Assembly (NCBI GenBank): GCA_945869505.1
Contig: CAMBOZ010000012.1
Coordinates: forward strand, 1-25,595
Source of the DNA: Bifidobacterium breve
GTDB lineage: Bacteria > Actinomycetota > Actinomycetes > Nanopelagicales > Nanopelagicaceae
Length of the DNA: 25,595 bases
Direction: 5' to 3'
Below, one piece after another: positions 15,658-23,475 of the stretch. A program made the position numbers and the translations under genes. How positions within the stretch are numbered: position 1 is the first letter of the stretch; every line of letters starts with the position of its first letter. Under the pieces are notes generated by a model that made no database searches, was not told the DNA's origin, and saw only the letters and a program-made list of their open reading frames with translations.

Positions 15658-15726
15658 ATGAAAAGGATCGGGAGAGTACTTCTCAAACGAGTTTCTAAAT
15701 CAGAAACCTTTGCCGTACAGCTTTAA
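15658..15726 (+). CDS. Possible 22-codon upstream ORF before the aminotransferase
   Basis: An ATG at 15658 opens a frame of 22 codons encoding a basic peptide that begins MKRIGRVLLKRVSK. Its TAA at 15724-15726 lies one base before the aminotransferase ATG at 15728 (TAAAATG). A weak GAAAG precedes the ATG. The spacing would let ribosomes finishing the short frame restart on the main gene, so it may act as a leader peptide or simply allow coupling. Nothing in the peptide suggests amino-acid-specific attenuation. It could also be chance. Confidence 0.35.
   Translation: MKRIGRVLLKRVSKSETFAVQL
15691..15707. repeat. Small inverted repeat in the aminotransferase leader
   Basis: GTTTCT and AGAAAC form a perfect six-base inverted repeat around AAATC. 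It lies inside the 22-codon upstream frame and about 20 bases before the aminotransferase start, suitable for an operator half-site pair or a weak RNA hairpin. Confidence 0.35.
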
Positions 15727-15727
15727 A

Positions 15728-17122
15728 ATGATTACACAATCGCATCACGCGGAAACTTTTAGATCAGTACCAGTAACATCCACGCCGATATCGCCTGAGA
15801 AAGTAGCCTCTTTACTGGCCTCAGAATGGCAACTATTTACTAAAAACACCAAGGGTTCAGCAACTGAGAGCGCACGCTCAATGAAGTCGCTCCCTCTCGG
15901 AGTTACCTCCAGCTTCCAGCACTGGGATCCATATCCAATCTCAATTGTCTCCGCTAAAGGCGCGTGGATGACAGATGTAGATGGCCGCGAACTGCTCGAC
16001 CTTTCCATGGGATTTGGCGCAATGCTCGCCGGACACTTAAACCCAGTTGTTGTAGAAGAAGCCAAAGCAGCCCTTGATACCGGAATGCTCTTTGTAACCC
16101 CATCTCCTATTTCAACTGATGCCGCAGAACGAATCTGCCGTCGCTTCGGAATAGACCAAGTTCGATTTACAAATTCAGGTACTGAATCAACTATGTACGC
16201 GGTGCGAACTGCACGATCTGCGAGTGGCAAGAGCGACATCGTTAAAATTGAAGGCGGTTACCACGGTAGCTACGATCCATTCGTAGTATCGGCAAAACCT
16301 AAAGTTGAATATGCCGGTGATGCAGATTTCCCAACGCCAGTAGCAGATTCAAACCTAGTAGCCGGAAATGTTTTTGTGGTTCCTTACAACAACGCCTATT
16401 CTCTAGAAGCAATTTTCGAAAAGCATTCTTCAACGATTGCTTGCTTCATTGTTGAGCCTGTTCTTGAAAATATTGGAATCGTTCTTCCTGATGCAGGCTA
16501 TTTAGAACGCGTTCGTGAACTCTGCGATCAATACGGAATCATTTTGATTTTTGATGAAGTAAAGACCGGCCTCACCGCTGGACATCAGGGTGCAGCGCAA
16601 AGACTAGGTGTTAAACCAGATTTAATCACCCTTGCTAAATCAATCGGTGGTGGACTCACACTTGCTGCTTTTGGTGGCAAGCAAAAGTACATGGATTATG
16701 TAACCAACGGAAAAATGGCCCACTTCGGTACATTTAACGGAAATCCATTAGCCATGGCAGGTGTTCGCGCCGTAGATAAAATCTGTAATGCAGAGACTTT
16801 GGCTGCAGCCGAAGCACTAAACCAACAAGCGCTAGAGCGAATTTCTGCAATCATTGATGAATACCAACTTCCAGCACATACGGTTGGCTTTGGTGTTAAG
16901 GGCTGTATTACTTGGTCAACTAAACCAGTTCGCAACTATCGTGATTACAAAGCAACAGATTTTGCAGTAGCTGAACTCTCTTGGCTCTGGTCACTAAACC
17001 GCGGCATTATTACGCCTCCGGGCTTAGATGAGCAGTGGTTAATCAGTTTGGCTCACGGACAGAAAGAAATCGACATTCTTGTTGAAGATTTCCGTTCCCT
17101 TGCTGCAGCGCTGCGTAGTTAA
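15728..17122 (+). CDS. Class III PLP aminotransferase, GSA-aminomutase-like
   Basis: The 464-residue protein belongs to the class III aminotransferase family, in the branch annotated as glutamate-1-semialdehyde aminomutase-like or 'aspartate aminotransferase family'. Visible parts are DVDGRELLDLSMGFGAMLAGH (83-103), the phosphate-binding SGTESTMYAVR (150-160), GGYHGSYD (176-183), Asp276 in IFDEVKTG, the PLP lysine Lys304 in LITLAKSIGGG, and HFGTFNGNPLAMAG (332-345). An N-terminal extension of about 50 residues precedes the fold. The true substrate cannot be read. It lacks the haem-gene neighbours expected of hemL, so it is more likely catabolic. I choose the ATG at 15728; a TTG at 15710 also fits the frame. 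The stop shares TTAA with the convergent kinase stop. Confidence 0.82.
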   Translation: MITQSHHAETFRSVPVTSTPISPEKVASLLASEWQLFTKNTKGSATESARSMKSLPLGVTSSFQHWDPYPISIVSAKGAWMTDVDGRELLDLSMGFGAMLAGHLNPVVVEEAKAALDTGMLFVTPSPISTDAAERICRRFGIDQVRFTNSGTESTMYAVRTARSASGKSDIVKIEGGYHGSYDPFVVSAKPKVEYAGDADFPTPVADSNLVAGNVFVVPYNNAYSLEAIFEKHSSTIACFIVEPVLENIGIVLPDAGYLERVRELCDQYGIILIFDEVKTGLTAGHQGAAQRLGVKPDLITLAKSIGGGLTLAAFGGKQKYMDYVTNGKMAHFGTFNGNPLAMAGVRAVDKICNAETLAAAEALNQQALERISAIIDEYQLPAHTVGFGVKGCITWSTKPVRNYRDYKATDFAVAELSWLWSLNRGIITPPGLDEQWLISLAHGQKEIDILVEDFRSLAAALRS

Positions 17123-17754
17123 TCAATAGCAACAACGAAATCGGCGCGGTTACGTCCGCGTTCGATTAACTTTGCGTTTACTTCATCGGTGCCTTTAGCC
17201 CACGCTTTTGCCGCCTCCGGATCTTTGCCGTAAGCAATGTGACGCGAAATCAACCTAGAAATTCGCTTGTCATCATCTACGTCAACCATCCAACTTTCAT
17301 CAAGTAAATCATTGCAAACTTCCCAGCCGCCATCATCGTGCAATAAATAATTGCCTTCGATAATTACTACTTTGGTGTCAGAAGTAACGACTCCCTGGGC
17401 GGCGATAGATTCTTCGATTGCACGATCAAATATTGGATAGTAAATATTCTGGGTCTGTTCGGTTCGAATACGTTTGACGAGTGAAATGAATCCCGCGACA
17501 TCAAAAGTATCGGGCGCACCTTTGCGATCAGCGCGCTTTAAATCCTTCAAAACTTTATTGCTCAGATGGTAGCCATCCATCGGCACAACGGTTACGAACT
17601 CTTTGGGAAGTTTGGCCATTAAGAATTTAGATAGCGTGGACTTGCCCGCACCTGGCTTGCCAATAATTCCAATCAAGACGCGCTCGGAGGAATTCTCAAG
17701 GTGGTTCTGAATTCGAGCAAGTGCAGCCTCTTGGCTAGCTAACAGTTCGGGCAT
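17119..17754 (-). CDS. P-loop nucleoside/sugar kinase of the uridine kinase/PanK-like family
   Basis: The 211-residue protein has Walker A GKPGAGKST (32-40), the phosphoribulokinase/uridine-kinase-like VPMDGYHLSN (57-66) carrying the likely catalytic Asp60, RKGAPDTFDV (77-86), YYPIFDRAIEE (105-115) and the second acidic motif IIEGNYLL (131-138), then a lid region ISRLISRH. This pattern is seen in 'nucleoside/nucleotide kinase family' proteins that often sit beside sugar transport genes, so a sugar or nucleoside substrate is plausible but unproven. TAAACT lies six bases before the ATG at 17754, suggesting a leaderless mRNA. It is divergent from rbsD and convergent with the aminotransferase. 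Confidence 0.82.
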   Translation of the reverse strand: MPELLASQEAALARIQNHLENSSERVLIGIIGKPGAGKSTLSKFLMAKLPKEFVTVVPMDGYHLSNKVLKDLKRADRKGAPDTFDVAGFISLVKRIRTEQTQNIYYPIFDRAIEESIAAQGVVTSDTKVVIIEGNYLLHDDGGWEVCNDLLDESWMVDVDDDKRISRLISRHIAYGKDPEAAKAWAKGTDEVNAKLIERGRNRADFVVAID

Positions 17755-17760
17755 TTTTCA

Positions 17761-17766
17761 AGTTTA
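17761..17766 (-). promoter_or_regulatory. Candidate -10 of the P-loop kinase gene, leaderless spacing
   Basis: TAAACT on the minus strand is followed by exactly six bases (TGAAAA) and then the ATG at 17754. No ribosome site is present. Confidence 0.5.
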
Positions 17767-17805
17767 GCGCTTGTGCGAAGGCGATTACTAGGGGATTATA
17801 AATTC

Positions 17806-18195
17806 ATGATTAAAAATGGAATTATCAACGGTGACCTTGCATCCCTATTGGCGAGGTTTCGCCACGTAAATACGATCGCAATTGTCGATGGGCCTTTTCC
17901 AACTTATCCCAATGTAGAAACTATTGATTTGGCACTTGTGATGGGAACTCCAACAGTTGGCCAAGTGCTCGATGCTATTTTGCCGCACCTTGATTTAACT
18001 GGAATGTATCTAGCCGCTGAATTTGAAGCGAAAGTTGATGCTAAAACAGTGGCTGAATACAAGAAGCATCACGGCGGGCTAAACACCACGGTAATTCCGC
18101 ATGAGGATTTCAAAGTAAAAGTGGGACAGACTCTTGGAATTATTCATACCGGCGATGCTGTTCCGTACAGCAGCGTTATTTTACGATCAGGCTGA
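17806..18195 (+). CDS. rbsD: D-ribose pyranase (RbsD/FucU mutarotase family)
   Basis: The 129-residue protein equilibrates pyranose and furanose ring forms so that ribokinase receives its substrate. It follows RbsD throughout: MIKNGIINGDLASLLARFRH with the conserved His20, IVDGPFPTYP with Asp28, IDLALVMGTPTVGQVLDAI (40-58), the late VIPHEDFK with His99, IHTGDAVPYSSVIL (113-126) with Tyr121. The ATG at 17806 is the family start; the frame extends 11 codons upstream without similarity. AGGGG lies about 11 bases before it, rather far. The gene converges on ribokinase with a 20-base overlap, instead of the usual same-strand rbs operon. A fucose-type mutarotase is possible, but the neighbouring ribokinase favours ribose. 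Confidence 0.9.
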   Translation: MIKNGIINGDLASLLARFRHVNTIAIVDGPFPTYPNVETIDLALVMGTPTVGQVLDAILPHLDLTGMYLAAEFEAKVDAKTVAEYKKHHGGLNTTVIPHEDFKVKVGQTLGIIHTGDAVPYSSVILRSG

Positions 18196-19096
18196 AATCA
18201 ATCTCTTCAATTTTTGGATAGGAAGATTGCGCGCCTTTACGCGTAACGCTCTTAGTCGCACAATCAATTCCAAATTGAACTGCGCTTTCTTCATTCGCAC
18301 CTGCCGCGATCGCTGCGGCAAATGCGCCAATGAAGCAATCACCCGCACCAGTAGTATCGGTTGCGCTTACTTTTTTAGCGCTAAATCTTTTAACTTTTCC
18401 CTCAGAAGTAACTAAAGCAGCGCCTTCACTTCCTAAGGTCACGATCGTGCGACCTTTATCGCGTAGTGAGGCGATGATCTCATCTGTATCTGGAGCGCGG
18501 TGAGCTTTATCTAATTCAGCAAATTCAATTTCGTTGGGAATCAACCAATCAGTTAATTCCAATAAATCATCGGTAAGTGGTTGGTATGGCGCGGGATTTA
18601 AAATTGTTGTTATTCCCAACTCTTGTGCAGTGCGGAATGCGGCCAGAGTGACTTCCTGTGGAATTTCGCATTGCGCGATTAAAACGCTGACGTTCTTTAA
18701 TTTGCTCACTTCATTTATTGCATCCTGCGGTGTTAATTTAAAATTCGCTCCAGGGACAATCGAAATTCGATTCTGGCCTTGACCATCTACCCAGATATGC
18801 GCAACACCAGTATGTGTATCTAGGCGCAAGACTAAAGAGGTATCCATCTGGCTATTCTTAAAATTTTGTAAACTCTCATCGCCAAAACCATCGTTTCCAA
18901 TGCCGGTAATCATTGTTACCGTCGCACCAGTTCGAGCAGCCATAACCGCTTGATTAGCGCCTTTTCCACCAAATCCCGTTGTAAAACTCTCACCAAATCT
19001 AGTTTCTCCGGCCGCTGGCAAAATATCGGCATAGACAGTTAAATCCATCATTGTGCTGCCAATAACAGCAATCTTTGTATCTGCAAAACTTTTCAT
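18176..19096 (-). CDS. rbsK: Ribokinase (PfkB family)
   Basis: The 306-residue PfkB-family kinase has the ribokinase-specific signatures: GSTMMDLTVYAD (13-24), the substrate-gripping GFGGKGANQAVMAARTGA (41-58), GNDGFGD (67-73), LNPAPYQPL (166-174), PNEIEFAEL (187-195), the anion hole DTTGAGDCFIGAF (247-259) with catalytic base Asp253, and GAQSSYP (288-294) near the monovalent-cation site. It phosphorylates D-ribose at O5. It begins two bases after the Gfo/Idh oxidoreductase stop (TAAGTATG), so it is the third gene of a minus-strand operon behind the aldolase. The 3' end overlaps rbsD by 20 bases. In this operon it could also act on the unassigned sugar. Confidence 0.9.
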   Translation of the reverse strand: MKSFADTKIAVIGSTMMDLTVYADILPAAGETRFGESFTTGFGGKGANQAVMAARTGATVTMITGIGNDGFGDESLQNFKNSQMDTSLVLRLDTHTGVAHIWVDGQGQNRISIVPGANFKLTPQDAINEVSKLKNVSVLIAQCEIPQEVTLAAFRTAQELGITTILNPAPYQPLTDDLLELTDWLIPNEIEFAELDKAHRAPDTDEIIASLRDKGRTIVTLGSEGAALVTSEGKVKRFSAKKVSATDTTGAGDCFIGAFAAAIAAGANEESAVQFGIDCATKSVTRKGAQSSYPKIEEIDFSLIVK

Positions 19097-19098
19097 AC

Positions 19099-20235
19099 TT
19101 AAATCGCGATCTCTGAATGTGTTTCGTGAGATTTCATAGCAGCGGCAAAAGCTTTATGTGAATTAACAACTTCTTCAACGGATGCACAAGCAAAACGATC
19201 GCCCAGCTTGCCTTCTCGTTCAGCAAAGTACGCCGCCCACATTTGCAGAAGTGCATCCGGGAAACCAAATTCGAATATATGCCCAGTTATGACTGGCCAA
19301 TTTGTTACATGGCCCGGCTGAATCTCAGACCAGACTTGCTCACCATTTCTTAAAGCAAAGGTGTGATAGACCGCAGGGTTTTTAGTGCTGAAACGAACTC
19401 CACCAGTCATACCGATTGCACTAAAGAAAAAGGTATTGCTCTCTCCCGGTGCAATTCGCTTCATCTCCCAGAACATAGGAAATTCACGATCATTGCCGGG
19501 ATTCTTAGCGCGCATCGCAAGAACGGCGTTATCGAAGGTATCGCAAGGAACTTGTTCCCCGCTAGCGCTTTCACGGTGTGTGACGATGTCATCTAAAATT
19601 GCAAATACTTTTGTGGGCTTATATCCCAAGCGCAATGGAATATGCGCCGCATGCATTCCGAGATCACCAAGGACGCCGATATCTCCACAGAACTTACGTT
19701 GACGCTTCCAGTTGATTTTCTTCTTGCGATCTATATCTGATGAGTGCAATAGACCAGATCGGACTTCCAAAATTTCTCCGAGATTTCCGGATTGCACTTC
19801 TCTAACAGCTGCTTGAGCTCCGGGATAGAAAGGGAGTTCGCTAGAAACTCGCACAAAATTTGCTTTACCTGCAAGGGCGCTAGCAATCTTTTCCGCAGCG
19901 GCCAGATCAATTCCAAAAGGTTTTTCACCTAAGAAATCTTTCCCCGAATTTATCGTTGCGATATAAATTTCTTCGTGCAGATTGTGTGGCACCGCTATAT
20001 AAACAACATCAACGTTTGAACTAGCCAATAACTCTTTGTAATCGCTATATGACTCGGATACACCAGCGCTGGTGAAGAATTCTCTAACAGCATCTGATGT
20101 ATCAGCGATCGCGGTGATAACTGGACGAATCGGATGGTCTAAAAGTGCATCCCATCGCCCAACTAGCGCTAGTAATTCACGGCCCATCAGGCCGCCGCCG
20201 ATGATGCCGACTTTTACAACTTTTTGCTTTGACAT
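19099..20235 (-). CDS. Gfo/Idh/MocA-family sugar oxidoreductase
   Basis: The 378-residue NAD(P)-dependent oxidoreductase has the Rossmann motif VGIIGGGLMGRE (9-20), DVVYIAVPHNLHEE (76-89), the family EKP motif in GEKPFGI (103-109) with catalytic Lys105, and the second-domain LGDLGMHAAHIPL (189-201) with Asp191 and His195, then a large beta-sheet domain. Members oxidise or epimerise sugars, inositols and N-acetyl sugars; the substrate cannot be read. I choose the ATG at 20235, one base after the aldolase stop (TGAAATG); the TTG at 20250 would overlap the aldolase. It lies between aldolase and ribokinase in one operon, suggesting a shared pathway. Confidence 0.88.
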   Translation of the reverse strand: MSKQKVVKVGIIGGGLMGRELLALVGRWDALLDHPIRPVITAIADTSDAVREFFTSAGVSESYSDYKELLASSNVDVVYIAVPHNLHEEIYIATINSGKDFLGEKPFGIDLAAAEKIASALAGKANFVRVSSELPFYPGAQAAVREVQSGNLGEILEVRSGLLHSSDIDRKKKINWKRQRKFCGDIGVLGDLGMHAAHIPLRLGYKPTKVFAILDDIVTHRESASGEQVPCDTFDNAVLAMRAKNPGNDREFPMFWEMKRIAPGESNTFFFSAIGMTGGVRFSTKNPAVYHTFALRNGEQVWSEIQPGHVTNWPVITGHIFEFGFPDALLQMWAAYFAEREGKLGDRFACASVEEVVNSHKAFAAAMKSHETHSEIAI

Positions 20236-20236
20236 T

Positions 20237-21067
20237 TCAAGCGTTAACAATCTTTAGCGCATCGGCAGCAGAAGTTCCTTTATGCAACATCGCCATAAGC
20301 GCTTGCGTCATCTTTGCTGGCTTTGGATGAGCGATGATATTGCGACCATAAACAATTCCGGCTGCGCCCTGTTTTAGAACTTCTGCGGTTCGGTTTAACA
20401 ACTCTTCATCGGAAACACGTCCGCCACCGCGAACTAGAACTGGAACTGAGCCCGCTGTCTGAATCACATGATGATAATCAGCTGCGATATCAGTTGGGTC
20501 TGCCTTGATCACATCTGCGCCTAATTCAATTGCTTGACGAACCAAAGGCACAACTTTTTCAAGTTCACCATCTGATGTGTATCCGCCGGTTGATGCATCC
20601 TTCATAACAAGTGGTTCGACCATTAGCGGCATTCCGTAATGTTCACACTGCGCCTTCAAGGTCATTATGTTTCGAATGCAGGCATCACGAAGTTCAGGGC
20701 GACCAGGCAGATCGAGCAGATTTACGACCACGATTGCGGCGTCAAGACGGACCGCCTGCAGGACTGGTTCTTCTAGCAAAATACTAAATAGGTGATCCGG
20801 AATTACTTTTCCATAAACATTTGCCACATCAGTGCGCATTACAAGTGCTGGTTTATTTGGATTTGGATTGTTTTGCAACAACTTGGCTTGCCCAACGGTT
20901 AACTGAATCGCATCTGGGGCTGCTGTGATTAGTGTGTTAACTGCCGCCTGCATATCTTCAATTCCTGCAAGGAATGTTCCCTCGCCAAAGAAGCCGTGAT
21001 CTACTGCGATATCGAAGCAGCGACCATTATTAAATAAGCGCTTTAGGCGAATTGATACGTCAGACAT
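20237..21067 (-). CDS. Class I (DhnA/LsrF-type, COG1830) aldolase
   Basis: The 276-residue (beta/alpha)8 Schiff-base aldolase belongs to the DhnA/FbaB/LsrF group. Signs: FDIAVDHGFFGEGTFLAGIED (18-38), the barrel strands AAIVVVNLLDLPG (110-122), GMPLMVEPLVM (145-155), the likely Schiff-base Lys188 in GADVIKADPTD, VPVLVRGGGRVSDEELL (208-224) as phosphate site, and GAAGIVYGRNIIAHPKPAKM (234-253). It would cleave or condense a phosphorylated ketose, but the family spans fructose bisphosphate, AI-2 and shikimate-precursor chemistry. GGAG precedes the ATG by eight bases. First gene of the aldolase / oxidoreductase / ribokinase operon, divergent from the cupin isomerase and FGGY kinase. Confidence 0.85.
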   Translation of the reverse strand: MSDVSIRLKRLFNNGRCFDIAVDHGFFGEGTFLAGIEDMQAAVNTLITAAPDAIQLTVGQAKLLQNNPNPNKPALVMRTDVANVYGKVIPDHLFSILLEEPVLQAVRLDAAIVVVNLLDLPGRPELRDACIRNIMTLKAQCEHYGMPLMVEPLVMKDASTGGYTSDGELEKVVPLVRQAIELGADVIKADPTDIAADYHHVIQTAGSVPVLVRGGGRVSDEELLNRTAEVLKQGAAGIVYGRNIIAHPKPAKMTQALMAMLHKGTSAADALKIVNA

Positions 21068-21111
21068 TTAAGTAACTCCATTTTCGCTGGTCAATTTGTT
21101 AACCCTACAAG

Positions 21112-21117
21112 TAGTCT
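21112..21117 (+). promoter_or_regulatory. Candidate -10 of the manA-like gene, leaderless spacing
   Basis: TAGTCT is followed by exactly six bases (AGAACC) and the ATG at 21124. On the opposite strand TAGGGT (rc of 21102-21107) could serve the divergent aldolase, which keeps a GGAG ribosome site. Confidence 0.5.
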
Positions 21118-21123
21118 AGAACC

Positions 21124-22158
21124 ATGTCACAGAGTTCAACTACCCCCGCCAAACTTCCATCTAATCAATTTGATCACTTTTATCGTGGCGGAAATCGCAT
21201 TGGTGCGCTGCGACATGGTCCGGGCGGTCCGATGCGCCCCGAAGAGTGGATTGGTTCGATTACCACTCGCTTTGGCGAAGCCGAACAAGGTCTTTCACAT
21301 TTGGCTGACGGAACTCTTTTGCGCGAAGCAATTAAGGCTGATCCAGTTGGCTGGCTTGGCGCAGACCACGTAAAGAATTTCGGTTTATCTACTGAGATAT
21401 TAGTTAAGTTACTTGATCCTGATCAACGACTTCCTGTTCATTATCATCCAAATAAAGCATTTGCGAAAACGCATTTAGGTTTGGATCACGGAAAAACTGA
21501 AGCCTGGATTATTTTAGAAGCACCCGTTGGCTCTGGAGTTGGTTTGGGATTTGCTGCTAAGCAGAATAAAGAAGATCTTCTCAAATTAGTTCGTGCCCAA
21601 GATTCTGCAGCACTACTTGCATCTTTGCGCCGCACTGAGGTCAAGGTTGGCGATGCTGTACTCGTTCCGGCCGGTGTTGCACATGCAATTGATGCCGGAA
21701 TTTTTGTACTCGAATTGCAAGAGCCAACAGATCTATCAGCGCTTTTAGAGTGGGAAGGTTTTGCCGTCGACGGAATTAAAGATGGCCATCTAGGTTTAGG
21801 TTTTGAAACTGTAACTGATGCCCTAAAACTTGATCCTTTGACCGATGCAGAATTTGATTCGCTAATCACTCATACCGCTTTTTCTGGTGGAAGCATGCGA
21901 ACGGTTCTTCCTCTGAAATCAGATGGCTATTTCCGTGCTCATTTAGCGCCCGGAAGCGGTGATCTACCTGCAGGTTTTGCCATTGTTTTAGTCTTAGACG
22001 GAAGCGGAGAAATCACTTTCGCAAATGCCACTACGATGGCGATTACTAAAGGTGATGCTGTTGTTATTCCATTCGCAGCTGGTGCATATTCCCTGACTGG
22101 AGCAAATGCGATTATCTGCCGACCACCACTTGCGGAGTTGGCGCGAGTCGCTGAATAA
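21124..22158 (+). CDS. Class I mannose-6-phosphate-isomerase-like cupin
   Basis: The 344-residue protein has the type I phosphomannose isomerase layout: PEEWIGSITTRFGE (39-52), the metal region LLDPDQRLPVHYHPNKAFAKTH (96-117), GKTEAWIIL (123-131) with the metal ligand Glu126, VPAGVAHAIDAGIFVLELQEPTD (181-203) with His187, and a second degenerate cupin half. Classical enzymes use Gln-x-His at the first metal site (SVQVHPD); here the same place reads His106-Tyr-His108. The enzyme would interconvert an aldose and ketose phosphate, but the changed site and the neighbours make mannose-6-phosphate only one option. The FGGY kinase follows after three bases, so they form an operon. TAGTCT lies six bases before the ATG. 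Confidence 0.85.
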   Translation: MSQSSTTPAKLPSNQFDHFYRGGNRIGALRHGPGGPMRPEEWIGSITTRFGEAEQGLSHLADGTLLREAIKADPVGWLGADHVKNFGLSTEILVKLLDPDQRLPVHYHPNKAFAKTHLGLDHGKTEAWIILEAPVGSGVGLGFAAKQNKEDLLKLVRAQDSAALLASLRRTEVKVGDAVLVPAGVAHAIDAGIFVLELQEPTDLSALLEWEGFAVDGIKDGHLGLGFETVTDALKLDPLTDAEFDSLITHTAFSGGSMRTVLPLKSDGYFRAHLAPGSGDLPAGFAIVLVLDGSGEITFANATTMAITKGDAVVIPFAAGAYSLTGANAIICRPPLAELARVAE

Positions 22159-22161
22159 ATT

Positions 22162-23475
22162 ATGCAAGAGATTCTAATTGGCGTTGACATTGGTACATCT
22201 CGCCTTAAAGCGGTTGCAACGGATCTTGATCTAAAAGTTTTATCTGAGTACGCAGAGCCAACGCCTTGGAAACACATAAAGAATTGCAGCGAGATAGATA
22301 TGTTGCTGCTGGCCAACAAAGTGATATCCGTTGCTTCTAAAGCAGCGGAATTAGCTGGCGGAAAAGTGATTGCTATTGGATTTACCGGATTTAGTGAAAC
22401 CGGCGTTTTGATGAACGAAGCAGGTACTCCACTTTCTCCTGGCTTAGCCTGGCACGATCCCCGTGGAATAACGGAACCAATAATTAAAGAGCTAGGTGAC
22501 TTTGAATTTCGTGCTCGCGCAGGTGCACTGCTAAATGAAATTGTTACGATTTCAAAGGCGCTCTGGTTTAATCAAAATTATCCTGAATCAAAGAGAGCGA
22601 AACATTTTCTTTCAGCACCTGAATGGGTGGCTTACTGCCTCGGTGCCGAAATCGTTAATGAACTCTCTTTAGTCAGCCGAACTGGTTTCTTTGATGTGGA
22701 AGCGCGCAAACCTTGGGAAGAAGCGATTGCTCTGGTTGGCGGTGGAAAAGATTTCTTAGGAAGGTTGGTCGTCGCAGGAGAGCCAATTGGATTTGTAAAT
22801 AACCAAGCGCCAGAGAATTTGCGTGGAGCGGTAATAACGATTGCCGGACATGACCATTTCACCGCTGCTTATTACAGCGGTGCGATCAATGAGGGTTCAC
22901 TCTTTGATTCAATGGGAACCGCTGAAGCGTTATTGCGCACTTTTAAAGCCCCACTTAAGCGAGAAGCAATTGCAGAGTTAGCCGCGGCAAATGTTGGGCT
23001 TAGTTGCTCAGTCATTGCCGATCATTACACCTTGCTCGGAGCGTTACCAACCGGACTGACTTTAGAACGGGCCTGTTCATTACTTGGCGTGACTTCACTT
23101 GAAGGCAAAGTTGCACTCGGAACAGCGGCGCTATCAATTGATCCGGCGGCAAGTGCAATGCGCGTAGTAAATGATTACCACGGTCTTTCAATCACAAATT
23201 TAGATGATGCTGTTTCACCCGCTGCCCTCTTTCGCGCAACCGTTGAACACCTAGTTGAAGATTCGGCCGAAATGATTTCACTAATTGAAAAATTCACTGG
23301 AAAAGCGCATAACGTAGTCATTGCAGGTGGATGGATAAAGAATCCGATAATTGCCTTTGCAAAAGAAAAACAGTTTGGAAAGTACCGAGTTTCAGATGCG
23401 ACCGAAGCGGGCGCGACAGGAGCGGCAGAGTTTGCAGGTATTGCTGCGGGTAAATTTAAGTTAAGGGTTAATTAA
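22162..23475 (+). CDS. FGGY-family carbohydrate kinase
   Basis: The 437-residue sugar kinase has the FGGY/ASKHA fold: phosphate-1 loop VDIGTSRLKAVATD (8-21), AIGFTGFSETGVLM (71-84), LAWHDPRG (96-103), the presumed catalytic Asp231 in IAGHDHFTAAYYSGA, DSMGTAEALL (249-258) as the second phosphate loop, and IAGGWIKNP near the C-terminus as the adenosine loop. At 437 residues it is shorter than xylulokinase, glycerol kinase or ribulokinase (about 490-560). The substrate is not assignable by motif. It is co-transcribed with the manA-like cupin, and its stop directly abuts the stop of the convergent ROK gene (TAA/TTA). Confidence 0.87.
   Translation: MQEILIGVDIGTSRLKAVATDLDLKVLSEYAEPTPWKHIKNCSEIDMLLLANKVISVASKAAELAGGKVIAIGFTGFSETGVLMNEAGTPLSPGLAWHDPRGITEPIIKELGDFEFRARAGALLNEIVTISKALWFNQNYPESKRAKHFLSAPEWVAYCLGAEIVNELSLVSRTGFFDVEARKPWEEAIALVGGGKDFLGRLVVAGEPIGFVNNQAPENLRGAVITIAGHDHFTAAYYSGAINEGSLFDSMGTAEALLRTFKAPLKREAIAELAAANVGLSCSVIADHYTLLGALPTGLTLERACSLLGVTSLEGKVALGTAALSIDPAASAMRVVNDYHGLSITNLDDAVSPAALFRATVEHLVEDSAEMISLIEKFTGKAHNVVIAGGWIKNPIIAFAKEKQFGKYRVSDATEAGATGAAEFAGIAAGKFKLRVN

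Noticed and set aside
15728..17122. hemL (haem biosynthesis glutamate-1-semialdehyde aminomutase)
   Set aside because: The family is similar but there are no haem genes nearby, and the N-terminal extension and motifs fit the broader class III group better.
20237..23475. AI-2 (Lsr) degradation locus based on LsrF-like aldolase and FGGY kinase
   Set aside because: No LsrG or LsrR in view, the kinase is shorter than LsrK, and the pair is divergent with a phosphomannose-isomerase-like gene.
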